Below the pieces are notes generated by a model that had not been told where the DNA came from, did no database searches, and saw nothing but the letters and a program-made list of their open reading frames with translations. A program made the translations under genes and the position numbers. This document shows, piece by piece, positions 10,601 to 22,600 of a stretch of DNA of 64,000 bases (position 1 is the first letter of the stretch; every line of letters starts with the position of its first letter). Source of the stretch: Platynereis dumerilii (Eukaryota; Annelida; Polychaeta; Phyllodocida; Nereididae); NCBI GenBank assembly GCA_026936325.1, contig JAPTHN010000007.1:23089974-23153973 (forward strand), read 5' to 3'.

Positions 10601-13600
10601 GCCATTGCTGTCAGCCACTGATGTCAGCCACTGATGTCAGCCCCTGATGTCAGCCACTGATGTCAGCCGGTGATGTCAGCCACAGATGTCAACCGGTGAT
10701 GGCAGCCACTGATGTCAGCCACTGATGTCAACCAGTGATGTCAGCCGCTGATGTCAACCAGTGATGTCAGCCGCTGATGTCAGCCACTGATGTCAGCTGG
10801 TGATGTCAGTTGGTGATGTCAGCCGGTGATGTCAGCCAGTGATGTCAGCCAGTGATGTCAGCCAGTGATGTCAGCCACTGATGTCAGCTGGTGATGTCAG
10901 CCGGTGAAGTCAGCCGGTGGTCAGCCATTGATGTCAGCCACTGATGTCAGCTGGTGATGTCAGCTGGTGATGTCAGCCACTGATGTCAGCCACTGATGGT
11001 AGCCACTGATGTCAGCCACTGATGTCAGCCAGTGATGTCAGCCACTGATGTCAGTCGGTGATGTCAGCCACCGATGTCAGCAAGTGATGTCAGCCACTGA
11101 TGTCAGCCGGTGATGTCAGCCACTGATGTCAGCCGGTGATGTAAGCCGTTTATGTCAGTCACTGATGTCAGCCGGTGGTCAGCCACTGATGTCAGCCGGT
11201 GATGTCAGCCACTGATGTCAGCCGGTGATGTCAGCCGGTGATGTCAGCCGGTGGTCAGCCATTGATGTCAGCCACTGATGTCAGCTGGTGATGTCAGCTG
11301 GTGATGTCAGCCACTGATGTCAGCCACTGATGTCAGCCGGTGGTCAGCCACTGATGTCAGCCGGTGATGTCAGCCGGTGATGTCAGCCGGTGATGTCAGC
11401 CAGTGATGTCAGCCGGTGGTCAGCCATAGATGTCAGCCACTGACGTCAGCTGGTGATGTCAGCCGGTGATGTGAGCCACTGATGTCAGCCACTGATGTCA
11501 GCCACTGATGTCAGCCACTGATGTCAGCCACTGATGTCAGCCACTGATGTCAGCCACTGATGTCAGCCGGTTATAGGATGATGTCAGCTGATGAAGTCAG
11601 CCAATGATGTCAGCCGGTGATGTCAGCCGATGATGTCAGCCAGTAATGTCAGTCAGTGATGAGCTGAACAAACTGCTGATCGACCCCCTGCTAGTCTTGC
11701 ATATGGAAATATGCTCCCATCTAGTTTGACAATGTATAGAAACAAAATAAAAAGAATTCTCCCATGATGCATATATGTTTTAATAAAGTAAAGTGTAGTA
11801 TACATAATCAAATAAAAGTTTTACTTTTAATTTGAAGTTTATAAACTTTATACATTGTACTTTTCGTAAATGCATGACAGTTACAAGGGTAACTGTCATG
11901 GTAAATGTAAGCTGCATATGCATATACACATACACATACAGCAAGATTGTTGGGTAATTTGAAAGAGGTGTGAAAAGGGGTAGATACATTTACTCTGCCC
12001 TTGGTCCATTTTTCTAGGCCAATGTGCAATGAAGTAGGGCAATAGCCTCAGGGCTCTTTGACTTCGCTTAAATTATGCTATTGCTTTCTTTCTCGAACAT
12101 CTCAGGTTTTATTGAAATCATAAAAGTGGGTCTGCTTCATGAAGATGAGCTGTATCTACCTTAGCTTAAGATGTCCAAAGCAATGATGAGCTGTGGGTGT
12201 GTATCTCCTCTGTCAGCTTAACACAACTATTTCAAGTTGTTAAACACACAACTCCATCACACACAATCAAAAAACTTCATGCATCGCTATGTAGCAATTC
12301 ATTTATTTCTCTCTCTTAAGGCCCATTGGCCACTATGCCCTGATAACTTCTGACTACTGCTATTATAATTCAGCCAACCAGACTACCAGACCAATATTAT
12401 GTTACAATGTTCAGGTCAATTATCAGCATCCAGATATGCAAATTGCAATTTGCCTTCTAGTTTGGATATTATTTTGTTCATGGAACAACCACAATAACAG
12501 CACTTCACTTGCCGCAATTCAGAACCACCTTTCTCTGCCATTTCCAAAAAAGTAGACTTAACTATTTCACCAGCATTGCTCCATATCTTGCCGTCATCAC
12601 TGCCACTTGAGCCAGGCTTTGAATCCGCGGATTCTTGTTCAGATGTTTGCCCAAATTGAATGTCAATTTTAAAGGCTGCCAAATTTTAGGGCCCCCCCCC
12701 CGGCCGCCTGGTTTCTATGCCTTTGTCTATGAGAAGGGATGGGTTAGCTCAGTTGGTAAGCAATGGAAGCATTTTGAGCTTCCAATTGCCTGGTTCTGGG
12801 TTCGAATTCAGCTTTGACCATGTCACCTGTGTCATCCTTCACTTCATTGACGACGTGTCCTCCTCCTGTTCTTTTTAGCTTACCATAGTTCATAATAGAT
12901 AAATGTGGTCAATGCATCCCTCTAAGCCCGGTTGTGGCTGCTCACAGCGGTTGATTGATGAGATGGGAGAGAAAGTCTTCTACATGTTGTACATTTAAAT
13001 CATGATTTTTTTTCTATAAAAATCATAATTAATTTGATTTAAATCGATTTATTTGATTTAAGGTGGCTCGCTACTCGTGCGAAGTGGTAGTTAGCGCACA
13101 TTCACGCGCAGCCAGGCAGGCCCTATCTACCGTGACGTCACCACAGCAGCTGAGCTTTGCTGTCATCTTTTTTTTAATTCTGAGAATTTCAAGTGTCGGC
13201 CGCTTCGTTTGCAAATTGCGCCGGTTCTATTGGGGTTAGTACTACAAACAGCCGGAGTTTCAGCTTGATACTCAGAATATAACATTTTTACAGACGATTT
13301 TCCTCAAGCAGGACTAATTTCTCTAAAATGACTTGGTAATAAAAACAAAATTGTATATCAATTTCAAGTGTGGTAGGAAGGGTTGTATGTATTATCATAT
13401 TGTTCCCCACTATTTTTGGAAGTAAATGACAAAGAATTAAAAAATCCTATCTAGTCAATTTTTTTTAGCACTATGGTTTATAAAAAAAGTTAAAATTGTC
13501 AAAATCAAAACTTTTATTCCGAGACCCTTGGAAAGTCCTTTAAACTAAATATATCTCTTTGAAATTGCTTAATTTCATGCTTCATTGCGTAATATGGGAT

Positions 13601-16600
13601 GCATCATGCATGACCACGGAATAGCATGGAAAACTTCACAGTAAAAAAATTAAGAAAAAAATTCAGTTTTTCAGGTTTGGGTAAACAGACTTTCTCGTGC
13701 ATAATATCAAATATATTTTTTTAAAGGCTGGTAGCGACCAATTTATTTTGCATATCTTTGCTATAAACTATATTTTGGATCATTCTAAACTATTTTTGAG
13801 AAATCCTATCTCGGAAAGTTCACGAGTATCGAGCCACCTTAAATTAGATTTAAATCATTCGACATTAACCACTCACCTACCCAGAAGCCTTATACAGGAA
13901 ATTAAACAAGAATCTGCAGATTCAAAGCCTGGCTCAAGTGGCAGTGATGACGGCAAAATATGTAGCAATGCTGGTGAAATAGTTAAGTCTACTTTATGGT
14001 TTGGAAATGGCAGAGAAAGGCGGTTCTGAATTGTGGCGAGTGAAGTGCTGTTATTGTGGTTGTTCCATGAACAAAATAATATCCAAATAACCACGAGAAG
14101 AATGTGTACGATTTTTTAAATCTTGAAGTCGCCCAATCCTCCTTTAAAAATATTGGCGAAATAGAAAAAAATTTGGAACAAAAAAATTGTTTTTTTTTAA
14201 TCTAGGAAAATAATTTTTTTCTTTTTTTTTAATTTACGGAAAAAAAATTTAAAGTCTTGGAGCAAAAAATGTTTAAAGTTTGAAAAACAGAAGTTGCCCG
14301 ATATCCTCTTTTTGAAAAAAAAAATTAGTGTAATTGAAAAAAAGTTGAAATTTATTTATTTTTTTTCAAATCTTGGAAAAAAAAATTGGGAAAAAAAAAA
14401 ATTTTTGACATTTAAAAAAAAGAAGTAATTTCCATACATCTAGCTACCCTAACAAACCTATAAACCACAAAAACAGATATATTGAACCTGTAGTTATTGA
14501 ACAGTAGAGTTGACAGACAATATTTTCAGACCATTACTCCTGTATTAGCCTGGTGAGCCAGGCTAAAAATTCTCCAATCTGTCTAGTTTCCAATAGACCA
14601 TCGTCTATAGATTTATCTTTCACTTTCAGTTCTATGGGACTTGAATTGCAACTAATGGTTATTAAATTGCAATCTGTCAGGTATTTGAGTGCATGATTTA
14701 TGTGACCTTGAGAGAAGCTGTTTTGATGTTTGGTTTGTTAGTTTATGCCATTTTCTGACAGACCCCAGCAATGGATGATTGACATGTTTGGATTTGTGAC
14801 ATGTCAGAATGCATAATCATAATATTGCATATTTACATTCAGTAACATACCTTAGCCTTGATATTAAACATGCCACTGGCATGTCAGGGTGAAACAAATT
14901 GTCAAAACAGTGGTGATAAATTGTCAATGATCTGTTAGTGATTGATTCCTGTTGCAGATTTGTTTAATTGAAATATTGAAAAGAAAGTTAAGGGCATTGA
15001 TCTTCACCAAAATGTGATCATCTCTTCAAATATGTATATAAAATCTATAGAGAAATCCTGCAGTTTCCTAAGAAACGGTGGCAGTTTTTGCCAATCTGGG
15101 CTCCATGGTTGTTTTCGACCTTAGACACGCACTAAATGACGTCACAATTCTTTTCTCGATCAGTCGTGTGACTTCGATTGTTTTCTCGACCAATCATGTC
15201 CAAGATAACAGTAATCCCTGCTTGTCTGTTGATATCACAGACTGGAACAAGTTAGGTTGTTGCTGCAGTTTGATAACTGATGGATGGACAGACAGCTAGA
15301 CAGATAGACACACATAAATGAAAACATTGGTCCCATCCTTTGACCAGTGGGACTTCAATGTGCTTATGAGATGACACAGGCCTCTGCATTGCAAAGTGAG
15401 AGGACAGTGACTGATGGCCCTACTATTCATAACATGAATTATACACCATAGTACCCAGGTCATAATAGGCATACATGTACAATAGCTTACAATGTTTGTG
15501 TGTTGAAAGGGTAGACAGGATTCATATAGACCTGAAGGAGTAGGAATAGAGCTGCAAGAGCTTGCAAGGAAGAGCTCTGCAAAGCAGACTACATGTTGCT
15601 GTTGTCTCCAGCAGGGCCCTGGTTGGCCTAGAAATTTATGAGGTCAGTGTGCCAGGTCATGTGCGCAAGGCATTGTGGGTAGAATTTGCGTGGCTTTGTT
15701 TTGTTGTGGGGAGGGAGGAGCAGAGTGTGGATTCTGGAAGCCAGACCCCATCTAATCTGCCCTGTTTTGCTTGTCCCTGCCCCTGACAGTGGATTATCTA
15801 CATGTTGTGCTATTCTAACAGCACCCTGGACGCGGTGTGGATGTTGTTGTGGTCTAACTTGCAACATTGAGAGATCGTCTGCCCAAATTTGGAAGGAGTG
15901 TCAGCTGAGTTCGTCTGGTTACAACGTCATTTCCATGACAGCACGTGGGACGCTCCAGATTCACTGAGCCAGTTCAATTCTAGAATAGCAAGTGTTCTTT
16001 TGGAATACATTTCATCCAGGGGTCAGACGACAAAATGACCAAGCCCAAAACTGGTGAATTCATGGACATTGCTGATGAAGAGGATGATGGCAATGGCATA
16101 TTTACTTGGGATTGGGTAATTTGTGTATAAGATCATGCTACTTCATGCATATTATATAGTTTTGACAATTATAAAATTGATTAAATTAAATCGACACTGA
16201 ATACACAGTAATGTCACTGTGACATTTTGACATGTAATAGATGACTTTAATGACTATCAAATGTATTGTAATTTATAAATGTATTATTATTTATGTTTAT
16301 GCCTTGCATATGACAAACTAGATGTGTATTAGGTTGTGTATTGACCTGTAATGTAGGCCTATGTTTCAGACCTACAGGCTACATGAAAAAGTTTAATAAG
16401 TTTCAGTTAGCTGGTTAGGCCTTTGTTGACCTCCAACACATACACAATTCTACACATGTTTTATGGACTTGTCCCTAACGCTAATATCTTGTGAGCTATA
16501 ATGTTGACATTTCAGTTATGCAGTTCCACATACCGGAATATATAACTTGATAAGATTAGATGGCAGCTTGACCAAGCTATATAAGTATTGCTGTCACTGG

Positions 16601-19600
16601 AGTATTGAATTTCTATGTTGGACACACCTTGTTCAGTGTTACTTGCAGAAACTAAAGAGTAAAGTTTCAATCAGTGAAGTAGTAGCACTGCATCTGCACT
16701 TTAGTACAAATATACATTTCTTTTACATTTCACGTTGTGGAAAAATGTCCGATGTGTTAAGGGGAGAGTTGTTCTAGTGGTAGTGTGCCAGGCTGCCAAT
16801 CACTGAGTCCAATGTTCGAATCCAGCTCTGGTCGGGTTGCCTGGACCTATGATAATGTTGGAAGGCTGTTTCAATCAACCTTCGCCTCATCGACGTGTCC
16901 TTAGAGGCTGCTCCTGTCCTGATTAGCCTACCAAGTACCTATATTCAGAATCTAAAGCCTTAATCATCCGTCCATCTGATATGTCACACTGAAAGTCTAT
17001 GGATAATCTAAGAATATAAGAGTCAGCATGCATGTAATGATGCATAGTTATCAAAAAGTTTCAAGGACTTACATCTTCATCATAGGCGTAGGAGGTCAAT
17101 AAATTTTGGGGGGGCTGCCCAAAAACTATTGCCCAAAATGCCCCCAAAAACTTAAAATTACAAAATTTTCTGCCCGAAACTCCCTAAAAAATTAAGCTTC
17201 CAAAATTTTTGGGGGGGCTGCAGCCCCAGCCCCCCTGGCTCCTACGCCTATGATCTTCATGATCACAATCATTGAATCATGTAGTTATGACAAACAATTT
17301 GCTGTAATTATTCTGTTCCCTAATACAACAATACCCCAAGTACATGGATGCCATGAAACATCTACGAATATAGTATGGTAAATGAATATGTATGAAATGT
17401 ATTTTTAGAACATCATTATTCATGAGGTGACATTGAGGTATTGTTCCTGCATCATGTACTGTGCCTGTGTATTTCACTCAGATATGTCACATTATAATAT
17501 TATCAACTTGCTCTACTGCTAGATTCATTACATTACATTAAGTTGCCCATGCAGTATAGCTTAGGGCTTGCCAATTGATCGAGCAGTTAGCACACAACGT
17601 CCTTGACTTAATGCGGACAAAAGCAAACTCGTCCAATCATGGCATTCCACCCTGGATGCGGTACAGTGCAGTGCTCCCTCTTTGTAGGGAATACTATTAA
17701 GTCCTGCCATGGAGACATCCCTGTTGCCCTTTTCATTTGTGGTTGCACTGCATAAGGCCACACATAATTGATCTTTAGCTTCTCGGATTCTATTGTGTCG
17801 GCGGGTCCGCGAAGCTAAAGATCAATTATGTGTGGCCTAAGTAAGGATGATGTCAGCCCAGAGTTGAATATATATCATGGAACGACTAGAACTTCGTGAG
17901 TTGATAGATAGTTAGATGGATACACAGACAATAGATAGATGGTGGATTGTTACTTAGACTGATACATAGACGTATACATAGACAAATAGATAGATCATGG
18001 AGATAGGTCGTTGTGGTAAGAGCTGTTGCCCTCTTTTTCCAGTTCTTCCCATTTATGATTGTTGAATGATAATATTGAAGGCAGAGCCTTATGCATAATG
18101 TTACCCCTTTAAAATTGAAAGGTCGTAAGTTGATGGTATTATGAAGGACTTTATGACACTTTAACGTGTTTATTTTTCAAGGGCCGAATTTAGTATATAT
18201 ATTGTGTTCAAATGGAGTTCTTCTTAGTTCTCTAGGCAATTAGTCATGTATATTGTGATGTCGCAGGTTATGATGATAAGCCATAAGGCATCAATACAAA
18301 ACAGAAACGCTTCAATCATTTTTCATAATAGTACAAGTTTCGTGACAATGAATCTACACAATATCGAAGTGTGAGCTTTTTCATTTTGTGAAGTTAATTT
18401 TGTCATGGTCATAGTCTCTGTGACTATTGACAGGCATGAGCGGACCTGCTGCTGCAGCTTTCAATATTTGCCTGGATGGCGTAATACAATGAAAGCTTGT
18501 GCTATTGGCATCATTGGTCATCCAGCAGCCACATGACTACTTATCATGCAATTCTGGTATTTTTTATCTGACGCTAATTGCAAGATTAGTGCTTATCGAT
18601 GGCGATACGAGTAATGAGGTCAGGCTGGTCAGCTTATAGTTGCGGATAACAGATTTTTGTAAAATCCATGCTTATTTATGATTTAAGATCATTTTGTATG
18701 TTAGCAGGTTTCCATGGATGTGTACTGTGCAGGTCTGGATAGGTGCGGGTCTACCTTAGGCCAGACATAATTGATCGTTTATAGCTTCTCGGATCTTCTC
18801 TGGGCACATTTTCTAGGGTTGGTCGGCAGGGCAAAAAAAACCAACTTTTTATGGTATCACTTTAAAAATTGTGGGTGAGCTCAAGAAAATTTGTCGAGTC
18901 GGTCGATCCGAGAAGCTAAAATTGAATATGGCTGGCCTAATTTGTACTGCATATTATTGTGACTGTCTGGCTGACTATAGCCATAGATACTGGATTTTGT
19001 CTGGCTAATCATTGCTCGCTGTTTTCCTACCTTCCATTCTCGGAGGAATTAATCTCTGCAATGAGCTTCTCAAACATTATGTTTGTACAACTGACCAGCT
19101 GACGTCATCAGACATTTAAGAGCATGATTGTCTTTTAGCCATAATCACTGTCATATCATGTTGTCATATTATTGTATAGACTAGAGTTAATGCATTGTCT
19201 TTAATCATGTCGCCATAGTCCGTGTAGTTAAGCAGCTTCTGCTATTTGAGAATACTTGAGATGAATGAGCATTGTCTCGAAAAACTAGTAAAATGTAGCC
19301 AATAATTGATAACTTGCTCATTGTCAGACTCTGTTTCGCAAAAGCTATTTCATCATATTAGCAGTTTATCGAACATCTATGTTATGATTTTAGTATGTTG
19401 GAGATCCCAGGGGACACAATATTCAGTACTTTCGCAAATGATTCAACTATCGTTCGATGATTCAAGGTCTGCTGAAGCTGTTTTTTCTGCAGCAATTTAT
19501 GATGACAAAATGATTGCTGTAATTATCTGTCATTGTGTTGTGCAGAGTTTGAATGTACAGTAATGGTACTTGTGTAAATCATGCAATATTGTGCAATATG

Positions 19601-22600
19601 GGAACTTGTTTAAACTCCACTCGGCAAGAGCTATAAGGCTTTTGACCCATCCAGGGTACTAGGTCATGTTCGAAAGTGAGTTTACATCTGTTTAACCGTT
19701 CTCTGCATTTCTGGTCAGGTCTACAGAGAAAGAGATATGTGCATTGTTGGATTTAGTCAGAAATACGGAAAATCTAACCAGTTTTTTGTGCAGTTTGCGT
19801 GGTTTATAGATTTCCATAGGCAATACCATACAGGGTATTATCCTGCATTTCAAAATTTCAAATATTTACTTGTGTTGATGTTTTGTTCATACTTGATATG
19901 TGACAATATAAGACTGACTCCAAGCGTACAGTCATATTTTTTAATATCATTGTTTAACCACAGAAAAGGATGAATGAAGTGTTGGTGGTGTGCGAAGTGT
20001 CGAATGATATTAGTTGTTAGTGCATGTAGTACTACAGTACTTGTTTTGAAGATAAGACAGAATTAGTTGAAGAAAAGTTTGTCTTATCCTGGGCATCTCA
20101 TTGTCAATTCTATCTTTGTATCTGAGATCTTCAATGGTCCAGTTCATTGACCTACTGGGTCAGGTCAGGTCAGTGACTGTAGCCAGCCAGCAGGTGGCCA
20201 AGTTGGTCTACAATTTAATTTGGTGTCAGGGAACTGTTCATTTGTGAGTTCCTCATGAACAACTCTGCTGGATGGGACAAGGATGTCATAAAGATGGAGA
20301 CTTTAAATTAGAGATTCCTTATTTGCATCAATGTCTAATCTATGCTGCGTAAATGAAAGATCCCATACATGGTGCACTGTGTTGTGGAATTTTCTCTCTG
20401 TCCTCCATCTGAGTCTTGTCTCTTCAGTCAACCCTTGTATATGCCAAAAACTGGCTGTGGAGTGCTGCACTGTCCATACCAACAGTATTTTTTACTATAT
20501 CTGACTCAATTCTCGCATACAACCTAGACCATGTAGACCTGCTTACAGTTTATGTTGTATTTGCCGACCATGCTAGATGCAATATCTCCCAGATTTTAAG
20601 AGCCAGTGACAGAGAAAATTGAGGATTTTTGCCAAAATCATGGCTGTGCAATATCACCGATTTTGATGAAATTTGGCACATGTCAAGTACTTGGGTCAAA
20701 AACAACATTCACAAAATTTTTGGTCATTTGGTCCAGGGGTGGCCATGGTAGGCCACCTCCATTATTAAGGCCATAATTTCGCTTTTAGAGAGAAAGGAAA
20801 TGTTAAAAAATGGCAATTTTAAAATCACTGTGTAGTCAACCTGAGGTGATGTTATGATATAATTTCATTTCAGATATTGAGAAAAATGGATTTCCTTTCA
20901 AATGGAATTTAATTTTTTGTTCCTAAACTGGCCACCAGGGTGTGGGTGATAGAAGGAACTTGCTCTATTTCAAAGGCGAAAAAGGATGTAAAAAGTGGTC
21001 ATTTTCAGATCCAAATTGCCAATCTGAGGGTCTACCCCCAGATATGTCAATGACATGGATATACCCACATACACTTCATCTTTCAATATCAATCATAAAA
21101 TTTGGTATACTTTTGATACCCTAAGCATGGGAAGCATGGGAAATTTACCTATTTTACCGAAAAACAAATTTTTGTGAAAATAGCCACTAATAGATCTCAA
21201 TGGCCAATCTGAAATTTGGCCCAAGGCTACGCTAATGAATTAGAATTACTAAATAACACATCATCTTCCAAAATCAATCATAATATTTGGTTTATATGGT
21301 CTGTTGTAGGCATGAGAAGTACAGGAAATTTACCAATTTGAACAAAATCGCAATTTTAGTGAAAAAGGCCATTTTCATATAAAAATTGCCAATCTGACAG
21401 TCAGCCCCCAGCTATGCCAGTGACATGGAAATACCAATTTACATTTCATCTTCCAAAACCAATCATAAAATTTAGCTTATATGACCTGCAATAAGCATTG
21501 GAAACATATGAAGTTAACCTATTTAACTAAAACGAAATTTCGGTGAAATTTCGGTGAAAATGGCTGTATTCATATCCATGCTGCCAATCTGACAGTTGGC
21601 CCCCAGCTATGCCAATGACATAGAATTACCAATTTACACTTCATCTTCCAATATCAATCATAAAATTTGGTTTTCATGGCTTACTATAAGCATGGAAAAC
21701 ATATGAAGTTAACCTCTGTGACCAACAATGTCGTTTTCAGATTCAGAATGCTAATTAGAACGTTTGAACCTGGTTATACAGTCTGGAAATGTCACAGTGT
21801 AACCAGTTGTTGGTAATTAACACTTCATTTTTCAATATAAAATTTATTTTATAGCTTTTATGTTCTTAAGGCATGAATAGCATACAAAATTGACCTATTT
21901 GACACAAAACGTATTTCTTTATGAAAGTGTGAATGTTCTCATTCCTTGTCTGGTTCTCAACTGCATGCTTTACTGGATATAATTCTGAAATTCAGTGTGC
22001 ACATATAGACAAGAAAAGTACCCTTAAAAAAGGGTACCGCATCGATGTTATCATGAACCTTAGGGTATGTGGCGTGTAATAAAAGGTTTTAATGTCTTAA
22101 AGTAGGCATTTCTATGAAATAAATGCCCTTAGAAAAGCTCCGAAGCCCCTCCCCTTGTTTCATGAAAATATTACATAGCCAAATATGTGCAAAAAAAACC
22201 AGCGTAATGCGCCGAAGAGGTTTTTGGGAAGTTAATATTGCAAATAGAGCAAAATGAATAAGTGGAATTTGGAGGAGTTTAATTGATATATGCAGGTTTT
22301 TAAATTTTGAAAATCGGATGCCTATTAAGGTTTTTAGGCCAAGTTTCGCATTGAAAATGATGTTCACAATCTTTGGTGACGTTTTACTCGCAAAAATTTC
22401 GCCAGAGAAATTCCTTATCTTGTAGAATCAATGAACTGTTAAGAATACTTATATATAAGTTTTTTGATAAGTTAAGACAGCGATAAAAAAAATCTAAATA
22501 ATGCTTGTAAATATTTTACATATCCAAAGAAATTGTTCTTGAAATAGGATAGTCTGTATGAGTTAATCATGACCATCGCATCTGCTTCAAATAACTCCAA

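Noticed and set aside
7600-11665. CRISPR-like appearance of regularly spaced short repeats
   Set aside because: Spacers are only four bases and are themselves repeated; the genome is an animal's. It is a minisatellite.
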